NCBI GenBank assembly: GCA_046233115.1
Contig: JBJXHM010000013.1
Location: forward strand, 124,001 to 188,000
From: JACOMY01 sp046233115
GTDB lineage: Bacteria; Pseudomonadota; Alphaproteobacteria; Kiloniellales; JACOMY01
Direction: 5' to 3'
Length of the DNA stretch: 64,000 nt
The notes beneath the pieces are model-generated. The model had not been told where the DNA came from, did no database searches, and worked only from the letters and a program-made list of their open reading frames with translations. The translations under genes were made by a program, and so were the position numbers. Below, piece by piece: positions 9,501 to 15,881 of the stretch; position 1 is the first letter of the stretch, and the number at the start of each line of letters is the position of its first letter.

Positions 9501-12500
9501 TCCTGAACATCGCCGACATCACCGCACTGGCCGACCCCGACGGCGGCAGCGCCGAGATGCACGGAATCTTCGCCCAGTCGATCGGCGGCGGCGGCGGCCA
9601 GGGTGCCCTGGGCGTGCAGGGCGACATCGAGGGCAGCGAGGACGGCAAGGCCCTGGCCCTGGCGATCGGCGGCAGCGGCGGCAGCGGCGGCGACGGCGCC
9701 GCCGGCACGCTCAGCAATACACCGCAGCAGGCCGGCGTCGGCATCATCAACTACTACAGCATCACCACTGTAGGCGACGGCTCCAAGGGCATCTTCGCGC
9801 AGAACATCGGCGGTGGCGGCGGCAACGGCTCGGCCGGCCTGGAGGGCAAGATCGAGAGCGGCGACGGCCAGACCATCACCCTGGCGGTCGGCGCCAGCGG
9901 CGGCGGCGGCGGCAAGGGCGGCACCATCTGGATCCAGAACCTGGGCAGCGTCACCACCGGCACCGCGGCCAGCACCAGCGACGCGTCCATCAGCGAGGCG
10001 CACGGCGTCTTCGCCCAGTCGATCGGCGGCGGCGGCGGCAGCGGCAGCCTCACCGGCTCCCTCACCTTCGCCGAGGACGGCAAGACCCGCGGACTCGCCA
10101 TGGACCTGGGTGCCGCGGCGTCCGGCGGCGACGGTGGCGCGGTGGTGCTGGACAACGGCACGATCGAGGACCAGCAGATCTTCGCTAACGCGATCACCAC
10201 CTACAACACCAACTCGCACGGCCTCTTCGCCCAGTCCGTCGGCGGCGGCGGCGGCACCCTGGGCAGCATCGGAGGCGTCGAGAGCGAAAGCGACGATACG
10301 CTGTGGGGCCTGTCGCTGACCCTGGGCGGCAGCGGCGGGGCCGCCGGCAACGGCGGTGCGGTCACCCTGCGCCAGCGCGGCCAGTCGATCACCACCTACG
10401 GCGCCGGCTCCTACGGCCTCTTCGCGCAGTCGGTCGGCGGCGGCGGCGGCGAGGGCGGCGATGCAGCCTCTCCCACGGCCTCGAAACTGGCGGACTTCGA
10501 CATCGCGCTGGGCGGCCGCGACGCCAGCAGCGGCGACGGCGGCGCGGTGGCGATCAACCTGCTGGGGACCGAGGGCATCACCCAGCAGACCTCGACCTCC
10601 GGCCGCGCGGCCGTCGGCGTCTTCGCTCAGTCGATCGGCGGCGGCGGCGGCAAGGGCGGCACCGGCGCCGGATCGAACCGCACCATCACCCTGGGCGGCA
10701 GCGGCGGGGCCAAGGGCAACGGCGGCAGCGCCAGCGTCTACCTGACCAACAGCGCGCTCTCCACCCGCGGGGTCCAGTCTCCCGGCGTGGTCGTGCAGTC
10801 GGTGGGCGGCGGCGGCGGCTACGCCGGCCAGGTCCTCTACCGCTCGACGGCGTCCTTCGGCAGCGGCCTCGACATGGGGGCAGGCACCGACACCTCGGGC
10901 AACGGCGGCCTGGCCGAGGTCTTCGCCTACGCCAGCACGGTTTCGACGCGGGGTGCCAACGCACCCGGCCTCTTCGTGCAGAGCGTCGGCGGCGGCGGCG
11001 GCGTCGACGGGAAGAAGGCCACGCGCTCCTCCGGCGCCCTGATCGGCAGCGGCGGCGGCAGCGGCACGGCCGGCCCGGTCACCGTCACGGTGGGCGAGTT
11101 CTCCGAGGTGGCGACCTCCGGCAAGCAGTCGCACGGCGTCTTCGCACAGAGCGCCGGCGGCAGCGGCGGCACCACCGACAGCGGCGTCAAGGTGAACGTC
11201 GCCGTGAACGGCGAGGTCAGCGCCACCGGCCCCGGCTCGCACGGCGTCTACGCGCAGAGCTCCGGCGCAGGGCGCGGCCAGATCCTGGTAACGCTGCCGC
11301 TGGCCGAGGCTCTGGTCGAGGGTGGCACCGCCAGCGTCAACAATGCCGAAAGCGGCGCCGGCATCTTCCTGAAGGACGGCACCAGCAACAGGATCGTGAA
11401 CCAGGGCACGATCCGCAGCGTCGAGGGGGTGGACGGCATCGCCATCGACGTGACCCAGGCGAACAGCACCCAGATCCTGAACTCCGGCACCATCACCGGC
11501 CAGATCCTGGGCAACGGCCAGTCCAAGCTGGACAACGCCAGCGGCGGCGTGATCAACGCGGCCGAGATCGACGCCGGTCTGGTGCTGAACGCCGGCTTCC
11601 TGGACATCGGACCGCAGGGCGCGATCGGCACCACCCTGGTGATCGGCGACCTCGACCAGTCGAGCCTGGGAACCATCGAGATCGACGTCGATCCCAGCCT
11701 TGGCTTCCGCCCGGCGCCGATCGACGACCGGCTCCTGATCGAGGGCTCGGCCGATCTGGAGGGCCATATCGAGGTGGACCTGCTCTCCACCTTCCAGACC
11801 GAAGAAGGCGAGCAGATCATCCCGGTGATCATCGCCGAGGACGGCATCACCTTCGCCGGCCAGGCGCCCACCACCACCCCGGCCGCGGCGGCCGGCGCAG
11901 CGCCGCAGAGCAGCGGGCAGATCATCGACGCGCTGTCGGTGACGCAGTCCGGCGTGGCGCAGTACCAGCTCTACCTGACCTCAGAGAACGAGGTGAGCCT
12001 CGGCTTCGACATCGACTTCGCCAACCCGGGCATCCTGGCGGCCAGCAACGACAACCAGGACCAGGTCGCGGAGTCCTTCCAGTCGCTCTACCGGGCGCAG
12101 GAGCTGGACGATTCGACCGCGGAGAGCCTGATCGCGATCGAGACCGCCGAGGGCGTCGCCGAGGTCTTCAACAGCCTCTCGGCCGAGATCGCGCTGGACA
12201 CCCAGATCTATGCCGTGCAGCAGTCCCGCAAGTTCACCGACTCCCTGCTCTCCTGCGCAAACAACGGCGGGGTGGGGACGATCGATCGTTTCTTCGACAG
12301 CGGCCAGTGCGTTTACGTCGAGGTCGAGGGCTCGCTCTATAACCGGGACGAGACCAGCGACAACCTGGGCTTCCGCGCCTCCGATTTCTCCTTCAGCATC
12401 GGCGGGCAACTGGCGATCGGCGAAGACTGGAACCTCGGCGGCGCCTTCCGCTACGCCAACAGCTCGCTGACCGCTTCCCAGGCCTCCTCCACCAGCGAGG

Positions 12501-13120
12501 GCAACCAGTACTTCGCCGGCGTCTCAGCTAAGCGGCGCTTCGACAACATCGAGCTGGGTGCCGCCTTCGGCTTCGGCTACGGCAGCTTCGACAACAAGCG
12601 CGCCCCCTTCGGTGCCAGCGCTTCGGGCGAGCAGGGCCTCTGGTCGATCTCCAGCCAGCTCCGCGCCGCCTACCTCTATCAGCACGAGGCCTTCTACGTG
12701 AAACCGCGGCTCGGTCTCGGCATCGACCACTTCTTCAGCTCGAGCTACAGCGAGAGCGGCAGCAGCAGCTTCCTGCTGGACGTGAAGACCGAGTCCGAGA
12801 CCTATGTGAGCTTCCAGCCCGCGGTCGAGGTCGGCGGCGAGTGGGACCTGCCCTACGAGGCCCGCGTGCGCCCCTACTTCAGCTTCGGGATCACCCAGTA
12901 CATCGGCGATCCCTCGGTCAACCTGAATGCCAGCTTCCTCGGCTCCACGGCCCAGCCCTTCAGCAGCGGCACCGACCTCGACGGCACCCGCTACGACATC
13001 GCCGGCGGCATCGACCTCTTCGCCAGCCAGTCGGCAGTGCTGCGCCTGGAGGGTGCTTCCAGCCTGTCGAAGAACAGCACGCTCTACGGCGGCAGCCTGC
13101 GCCTGGAGGTGAACTTCTAG
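3521..13120 (+). CDS. Giant type V autotransporter with AQSIGGGGG repeats
   Basis: Surface protein of about 3,199 residues. An unusually long, basic N-region precedes a signal hydrophobic core (SLLSTLVALAALV, about 53-65) with likely cleavage after PAGA at 72, as in extended signal peptides of large autotransporters. The passenger (about 73-2900) is Gly/Ser/Asn-rich and carries more than thirty copies of [FLV]AQSIGGGGGNGG or close variants spaced mostly 50-95 residues apart, each preceded by a T/S-G-x-x-[SA]-x-G-I strand; a beta-helix is likely. Residues about 2926-3199 form the autotransporter beta-barrel, ending in EVNF with the C-terminal Phe. The start GTG 3521 is chosen because AAGGGGG sits 8 nt upstream; the frame stays open to 3404. 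Probably an adhesin. It shares a CTAG stop with the convergent GNAT gene. Confidence 0.9.
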   Translation: MPKQKCAYAKGVLRARRNARFGAEDSRSPRPQDLPQLTADEPARPRGAGFKLSLLSTLVALAALVPSGPAGADPCNPDGTNSYLCTGDLSQGLVLGNIVPQSTTKVTITDLTSNIDGGVHWGLGGFTGTPATRTLDIDTGSFSFQSPNPINFNSVGFGNSPNAAPLTLNFKGTIENPTSGSGIFVANLATGSQLNNAGGTVGDINLTLDGSLTGPGNVRISSFAGNGGIGGSGANSGDMTLNTAGSGFSISTTGNGLSGILGGARGGPGGAGKNDSTGGNGGNGGKGGAFLFGTTQADWTISTTGDFANGLYLYSVGGNGGNGGNGSSGKGGKGGNGGAASQIVGANLNMTISTKGDNAIGIVSSSIGGDGGNGGSGGFFGGGGDGGAGGYGLPAQIIGRVSISTEGVNSSAIALSSIGGTGGRGGNGGFFGGGGNGAGSGNSGGVTIDLSSDSVISTKGENSVGIAMQSIGGRGGNGGGNAGLFNFSASGGSAGKSGEISIISAASISTEGNASDGILAQSIGGGGGQGGSGFGLFYSSGGSGSIGGPGGDIVIGNDGSITTAGNVAPGIQAQSISGSGGNGGSSAGAFSMGGGSAKSADSGNVTIYNTGLIETGTGPAGDGDAEVMACEVGCSYGIVAQSIGGGGGNGGSSGGWFSVGGGAGGGGNAGSVSVDSNGSIFTHLTDSTAILAQSIGGGGGNGGAAVGVGVLGSVAVGGSGGEGGSAGKVTVVLEEGADTRTFGDGSHAIQAQSLGGGGGNGAFSVAAAAGITFPGVAVSIGGSGGKGGNGSAVEITASGSGLVRTAGDQSHGLFAQSIGGGGGNGGFAISLAASNAGAISFGIGGSGGNGGTGAAAGIANSHRVTTAGDSASPLIAQSIGGGGGNGGLSITGSVAITSPGVSVSLGGTAGSGNTASTASIDNSGSLTSAGDESAAIVAQSIGGGGGNGGLALAAALTTSGSGAVSFALGGGGGTGGNAGQSHVDNSGAISTGGTRAPGILAQSIGGGGGNGGTTISANLTTGQSVGLGGSIGGSGGVGGNGAGTRVTNSGAIVTKGERSEGILAQSIGGGGGNGGFSATANLSFGNSNSVAFSVGGRGGAAGRAGLVQVITEGDISTSGEQSRGILAQSIGGGGGNGGSTVAGAITSGSSNTLAASIGGSGQGSGDGNAVLLGANADIVTAGTFADGILAQSIGGSGGNGGTSVSGTISSSTSSTQVGIGIGGASGNAGNGNEVTINPSSVWDGEQHDITVTGEGSRGIVAQSIGGGGGNAGMVVTGNFVSGTESRDLRLAIGLIGGAGGNGNTVSVFHDGSIATGSTTPGDSGDIGGEHAILAQSISGGGGDGSVVTTASNNRGKRSVFLGIGGKGGSGAEGGTVDVTKAGAISTSGNQSHGILAQSIGGGGGNGGITTTYSLGGDDSQNFGVTVGGSGGTGNKGGAVSITNSASVSVSGLGSQGLVAQSIGGGGGNGAANQFPGLTSDGDETTASTFLVSVGGFGGSGGGGDAVTITNSGAITTGSSGLGADDSPANIGFGHAVVAQSISSGGGSGGIALEGDLGTPSGNGIGITVGGGGAGTAAAGTVTVSNQAGGSLHTLNDESHGILAQSIGGGGGNGASGIKGDVTNGSDKGLFLGLGGSGGGGGDGEKVLVTSKADIQVEGDRSKGILAQSIGGGGGNGDIGIEGGLEGDSDDQSQLAIAIGGSGGSGGSGGIVSVTVGGSITTGTTAGSSASSLGGNDAILAQSIGGGGGDGGAGIAGDITSSEGQSALNLGLGGGGGGSRGGGQVQVVTQRGGSIEVSGNASRGIVAQSIGGAGGNGGAGIDGSIKAGENASGGTQLNLGIGRESGPGGQGGDVTVANTLPITTNASGLSGVEGNHAIFAQSIAGGGGSGGIGVTGDIENASESKAATIGIGGVGTNASDGGAVFVTNEAYANLQVSGAESVGIFAQSVGGGGGSGGIGIGGSITTPDDAKEATQLEFGLGGAAGGGGDGGIVTVLNIADITALADPDGGSAEMHGIFAQSIGGGGGQGALGVQGDIEGSEDGKALALAIGGSGGSGGDGAAGTLSNTPQQAGVGIINYYSITTVGDGSKGIFAQNIGGGGGNGSAGLEGKIESGDGQTITLAVGASGGGGGKGGTIWIQNLGSVTTGTAASTSDASISEAHGVFAQSIGGGGGSGSLTGSLTFAEDGKTRGLAMDLGAAASGGDGGAVVLDNGTIEDQQIFANAITTYNTNSHGLFAQSVGGGGGTLGSIGGVESESDDTLWGLSLTLGGSGGAAGNGGAVTLRQRGQSITTYGAGSYGLFAQSVGGGGGEGGDAASPTASKLADFDIALGGRDASSGDGGAVAINLLGTEGITQQTSTSGRAAVGVFAQSIGGGGGKGGTGAGSNRTITLGGSGGAKGNGGSASVYLTNSALSTRGVQSPGVVVQSVGGGGGYAGQVLYRSTASFGSGLDMGAGTDTSGNGGLAEVFAYASTVSTRGANAPGLFVQSVGGGGGVDGKKATRSSGALIGSGGGSGTAGPVTVTVGEFSEVATSGKQSHGVFAQSAGGSGGTTDSGVKVNVAVNGEVSATGPGSHGVYAQSSGAGRGQILVTLPLAEALVEGGTASVNNAESGAGIFLKDGTSNRIVNQGTIRSVEGVDGIAIDVTQANSTQILNSGTITGQILGNGQSKLDNASGGVINAAEIDAGLVLNAGFLDIGPQGAIGTTLVIGDLDQSSLGTIEIDVDPSLGFRPAPIDDRLLIEGSADLEGHIEVDLLSTFQTEEGEQIIPVIIAEDGITFAGQAPTTTPAAAAGAAPQSSGQIIDALSVTQSGVAQYQLYLTSENEVSLGFDIDFANPGILAASNDNQDQVAESFQSLYRAQELDDSTAESLIAIETAEGVAEVFNSLSAEIALDTQIYAVQQSRKFTDSLLSCANNGGVGTIDRFFDSGQCVYVEVEGSLYNRDETSDNLGFRASDFSFSIGGQLAIGEDWNLGGAFRYANSSLTASQASSTSEGNQYFAGVSAKRRFDNIELGAAFGFGYGSFDNKRAPFGASASGEQGLWSISSQLRAAYLYQHEAFYVKPRLGLGIDHFFSSSYSESGSSSFLLDVKTESETYVSFQPAVEVGGEWDLPYEARVRPYFSFGITQYIGDPSVNLNASFLGSTAQPFSSGTDLDGTRYDIAGGIDLFASQSAVLRLEGASSLSKNSTLYGGSLRLEVNF

Positions 13121-13632
13121 AGATCCATCGCCAGGCGCGGCAGGGTCCGGCCGGGGATGTATTCCGAGTGGTACAGACCGTCGGGCTGGAACCCTTTGCG
13201 GCGATAGAAGCCCTCGGCATTGGGATCGGACACCACGACCAGGCGGCGAAAGCCGGCGTCACGGGCGAGCGAAACCGTGCGGTCAATCAACAGGCCGCCG
13301 ATGCCCTCGCCCTGCCCCTCGGGATGCACGAAGGCCATGGTGATCTCACCGACATCCACCTCGCCGCCATAGCCCCCCAGCGCGACCAGGCCAAGCGGTT
13401 GCCCCGCCCACTCGACCAGCAGGACGATCTCCTCTTCCAGCCGCTCCGGCGTCACCGTCATATCGTCCCGCGTGGTCTCCAGGAACTCAGGGGAGTAGCC
13501 CCAGACCGCCTTGGCCGCGACCGAGAGTTCGGTCAGCCGCTCGCAGTCGGCAAGCACGGCACGACGCAGGCGCTTGCCGTCGGCCAGTTCTTCCGGCAGC
13601 ACCTCCAGTGCCGTAAGCCCCTGTATGGTCAT
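13117..13632 (-). CDS. GNAT family N-acetyltransferase
   Basis: Protein of 171 residues with the Gcn5-related acetyltransferase fold. Acetyl-CoA-binding motif A is visible as MAFVHPEGQGEGIGGLLID (about residues 98-117), and motif B as GFYRRKGFQ near 140-148. It should transfer an acyl group from acyl-CoA to an amine; substrate unknown. It follows the MerR gene on the same strand with a 27-bp gap and probably shares its transcript. Its stop overlaps that of the giant autotransporter in a CTAG tetranucleotide. The start ATG 13632 gives a normal family length. Confidence 0.88.
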   Translation of the reverse strand: MTIQGLTALEVLPEELADGKRLRRAVLADCERLTELSVAAKAVWGYSPEFLETTRDDMTVTPERLEEEIVLLVEWAGQPLGLVALGGYGGEVDVGEITMAFVHPEGQGEGIGGLLIDRTVSLARDAGFRRLVVVSDPNAEGFYRRKGFQPDGLYHSEYIPGRTLPRLAMDL

Positions 13633-13659
13633 CGCCGGCTCCTCGCCATCGGACGCAGG

Positions 13660-14094
13660 TCAGAACCCCGACCGCCGCCCCGCCTTGCGCGGCGCACCCA
13701 GGGTGCCGCTGGCGGCCGCGCGCAGCAGACGCTGGAAGGTGGGGCATTCCATGTGGCTGGGCGCCCGGCAGGCCACCGCGTGGCGCAGACCGTCGCGCAT
13801 CGCGCTGAGTTCGGCAATGCTCCTGTCCAACTCATCGGCCTTGGCCGCCAGGGTGGCCTTGTCGATCCGCGGCCGGCCATCGGGGGCGAACATCGTGGCC
13901 ATCTCGTCCAGCGAGAAGCCGGAGGCCCGCCCCAGCGCGATCAGCGCCAGGCGCTGCAGCACAGCGGGATCGAAGAGGCGGCGCAGACCGTGGCGCCCGA
14001 CCGAGGCGATCAGGCCTCGCTCCTCATAGTACCGCAGGGTCGAGGCCGGTAGACCGCTCATCCGCGAGACCGCCACGATATCCAGTTCTTTCAC
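13660..14094 (-). CDS. MerR family transcriptional regulator with C-x7-C loop
   Basis: Regulator of 144 residues. The winged HTH is at the N-terminus (VSRMSGLPASTLRYYEERGLI, about 9-29), followed by the dimerisation helix (about 80-107) and a C-terminal loop with Cys109 and Cys117 (C-x7-C-P). That spacing resembles CueR-type metal-binding loops. It lacks the four-cysteine Fe-S cluster of SoxR. The start is GTG 14094; no alternative fits the HTH. The gene is divergent from a methyltransferase and a SoxR-box-like palindrome lies between them, so it probably twists the 19-bp-spacer promoter of that gene. Inducer (metal, thiol or redox signal) unknown. Confidence 0.88.
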   Translation of the reverse strand: MKELDIVAVSRMSGLPASTLRYYEERGLIASVGRHGLRRLFDPAVLQRLALIALGRASGFSLDEMATMFAPDGRPRIDKATLAAKADELDRSIAELSAMRDGLRHAVACRAPSHMECPTFQRLLRAAASGTLGAPRKAGRRSGF

Positions 14095-14098
14095 CCTC

Positions 14099-14129
14099 TT
14101 GACCTCAAGTTAACTTGAAGTGGCACGAT
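14099..14129 (+). promoter_or_regulatory. MerR-type promoter and operator for methyltransferase gene
   Basis: A -35 box TTGACC (14099-14104) and a plausible -10 CACGAT (14124-14129) are separated by 19 bp, the long spacer typical of MerR-activated promoters. The spacer is almost filled by the palindrome ACCTCAAGTTAACTTGAAGT (14102-14121), whose core is that of the SoxR box. The MerR gene starts 5 bp to its left, so the operator can also serve autoregulation. Confidence 0.75.
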
Positions 14130-14170
14130 GCCCTGACTGCCGCTTCGCAGGCAAGAAAAAGGAGAGACAA

Positions 14171-15031
14171 ATGAGTGACGACAAGGCCGGAGACGCCGGG
14201 CCGCAGGCCTTCTGGAACAGCAAGGCCGCCAAGGGCTGGGTCGAGGCGCAGGACCTGTTGGATCGGCTGTTCGTCGGCTTCGAGAGGCTGCTGGCCGGCG
14301 CGGTCGAGCCTTGCATGCGGGTGCTCGACGTCGGCTGCGGGACCGGTGGAGTTACCCTGGCGCTCGCGCGGGCGACCGGCCCCAAAGGGCGTGCTATCGG
14401 CATCGACGTCTCGGAGCCGATGATCGCCGCCGCCAACGACCGGCTGGAGCAGGCGCGCGCCGCCGGCGAGAGCCCTGCGGCCGGCTTCATCCTGGACGAC
14501 GCGGAAAGCCACGACTTCGCCACCGCCAGCTTCGAGCGCATCGTCTCGCGTTTCGGAGTCATGTTTTTCGCCGACAACCGCCGCGCCTTCGCCAACCTGA
14601 AGCGCGCCGCCATGCCGGGGGCAGGCCTCCACGCCATTGCCTGGCGCCGGGCAGAGGAGAATGCCTTCATGACCGCGGCCGAGCGCGCCGCAGCACCTCT
14701 GCTGCCGGATCTGCCGCCACGCACGACAAAGGGGCCCGGGCAGTTCGCCTTTGGTGACACCGATCCGGCCCGCCGCTTCCTCGCGGAAAGCGGCTGGACC
14801 GGGATCGAGTTTACCCCCTTGGACCTGCCCTGCAGCCTGCCGGCACAGGGACTGGAGCGCTACGTCACCCTGCTGGGGCCGGTCGGCCGCGCCCTGCAGG
14901 GCGCCGACGAGGACACCCGCGCGCGGGTGGTGGAGCGGGTCCTGGCCGCCTTCGAGCCCTTCCGGGTGGGCGAGGAACTCCGCTTCACCGCTGCCTGCTG
15001 GATGATCTCGGCAAGGGCCGGGGCGGTCTAG
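14171..15031 (+). CDS. Class I SAM-dependent methyltransferase
   Basis: Protein of 286 residues. SAM-binding motif I is VLDVGCGTGG at 51-60, with the acidic residue of motif II in GIDVSEPM (Asp79), followed by a Rossmann-like domain of the UbiE/Methyltransf_11 type. Substrate unknown. The start ATG 14171 has GGAGAG about 5 nt upstream; the longer frame from 14120 would run into the promoter. It is transcribed from the MerR-type promoter at 14099-14129, so expression should respond to whatever the MerR protein senses. No obvious partner gene follows. Confidence 0.87.
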   Translation: MSDDKAGDAGPQAFWNSKAAKGWVEAQDLLDRLFVGFERLLAGAVEPCMRVLDVGCGTGGVTLALARATGPKGRAIGIDVSEPMIAAANDRLEQARAAGESPAAGFILDDAESHDFATASFERIVSRFGVMFFADNRRAFANLKRAAMPGAGLHAIAWRRAEENAFMTAAERAAAPLLPDLPPRTTKGPGQFAFGDTDPARRFLAESGWTGIEFTPLDLPCSLPAQGLERYVTLLGPVGRALQGADEDTRARVVERVLAAFEPFRVGEELRFTAACWMISARAGAV

Positions 15032-15044
15032 TCGGCGCCCTCGA

Positions 15045-15743
15045 TCAGGCGGAACCGGAGACCGGGATCGCGGCACCCTGCACGGCGCGTGCCGCATCGG
15101 AGGCCAGGAAGAGGATGACATCGGCGACCGAGGCCGGCTTCACCAGGCCGGCCGGGTCGACGTCCGGCATGGCAGCGCGGTTGGCCGGCGTGTCCATGGT
15201 GCCGGGCAGGACGGCATTGACGGTGATGCCCTTGTCACCCAGCTCGGCAGCCATGCTTTCAGTCAGGCGCAGAACGGCACTCTTGGAGGCGATGTAGGCG
15301 CCCATGTGCGCCGCCCCCTGGTTCGCCGCCAGCGCCGCCACGTTGACGATCCGGCCACTCCCCTGGGCCAGCATCAAGGGTACCACAGCGGCTGCCGTGG
15401 TCAGCAGGGAGCCGGCGTTGAGATCGATCATCAGCCGCCAGACCTTGCTGGAGAGGCCGTGCACCGGCTCGCCCATGGCGAAGGCGCCAGCGACGTTGCA
15501 GAGCACATCGATCGACCCCAGCGCGGCGCTCGCGCTCTGGACCGCCTGCTGGACCGACTCGGCATCGGTCAGGTCCGCGGCGAGGGTGAGATGGCCGCTG
15601 TCCCCCCAGCGCGCAGCAAGCGCCGAGCACTCGAGATCCAGCAGGGCGAGGCTGGCCCCCTGCGCGGCGAAGGTCTCCGCCACCGCGGCACCCAGGGCAC
15701 CAGCAGCACCGGTGATCAGGACTCTGCGCTTGCCGAGCGTCAT
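15045..15743 (-). CDS. SDR family oxidoreductase lacking the catalytic serine
   Basis: Short-chain dehydrogenase/reductase of 232 residues. The cofactor motif TGAAGALG is at 11-18, NVAG at 83-86 and the active-site Tyr150-x3-Lys154 in AYIASK. The residue 13 positions before the Tyr, normally Ser, is Ala137 (NVAAL). This suggests low activity, an unusual mechanism or a binding role. ATG 15743 is chosen over ATG 15752 because GGGGAG lies 9 nt from the former and touches the latter. The gene is divergent from the amidohydrolase, and two matching TetR-type operators lie between them, so both are probably controlled together. Confidence 0.85.
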   Translation of the reverse strand: MTLGKRRVLITGAAGALGAAVAETFAAQGASLALLDLECSALAARWGDSGHLTLAADLTDAESVQQAVQSASAALGSIDVLCNVAGAFAMGEPVHGLSSKVWRLMIDLNAGSLLTTAAAVVPLMLAQGSGRIVNVAALAANQGAAHMGAYIASKSAVLRLTESMAAELGDKGITVNAVLPGTMDTPANRAAMPDVDPAGLVKPASVADVILFLASDAARAVQGAAIPVSGSA

Positions 15744-15763
15744 CGCTTTCATCTCCCCTTAGA

Positions 15764-15779
15764 TTGATCGTTCGTTCAA
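15764..15779. promoter_or_regulatory. TetR-type operator, SDR side
   Basis: Sixteen-bp imperfect palindrome TTGATCGTTCGTTCAA fitting TTGAnCGnnCGnTCAA. It lies 21 bp upstream of the SDR start and matches the second site at 15841-15856. The paired sites suggest one TetR-type regulator for both divergent genes. Confidence 0.6.
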
Positions 15780-15840
15780 ATTATTCGCAAAACCCACCCC
15801 CTGGCAAGGCGGTCCCGCTTGACTCCTGAAGACGTTTTGT

Positions 15841-15856
15841 GCGAACGATCGTTCAA
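15841..15856. promoter_or_regulatory. TetR-type operator, amidohydrolase side
   Basis: GCGAACGATCGTTCAA, containing the perfect 12-bp palindrome GAACGATCGTTC at 15843-15854. It fits the same nnGAnCGnnCGnTCAA pattern as the site at 15764-15779. It is 25 bp upstream of the amidohydrolase GTG start. The TetR gene at 19741, downstream in the same cluster, is the nearest candidate regulator. Confidence 0.6.
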
Positions 15857-15881
15857 AGATTGAAACCAGGAGGGAAGACCA

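Noticed and set aside
3398..11767. Antisense open frame of 2,789 codons opposite the giant autotransporter
   Set aside because: Its Ala/Asp/Arg-rich low-complexity product is the reverse reading of repeated GGC-rich codons. The plus strand has a signal peptide, passenger and barrel in the right order.
10303..12342. Open frame of 679 codons within the autotransporter in another frame
   Set aside because: Arg/Gly-rich shadow caused by GC-rich codon bias; the frame of the passenger is supported by its repeats and barrel.
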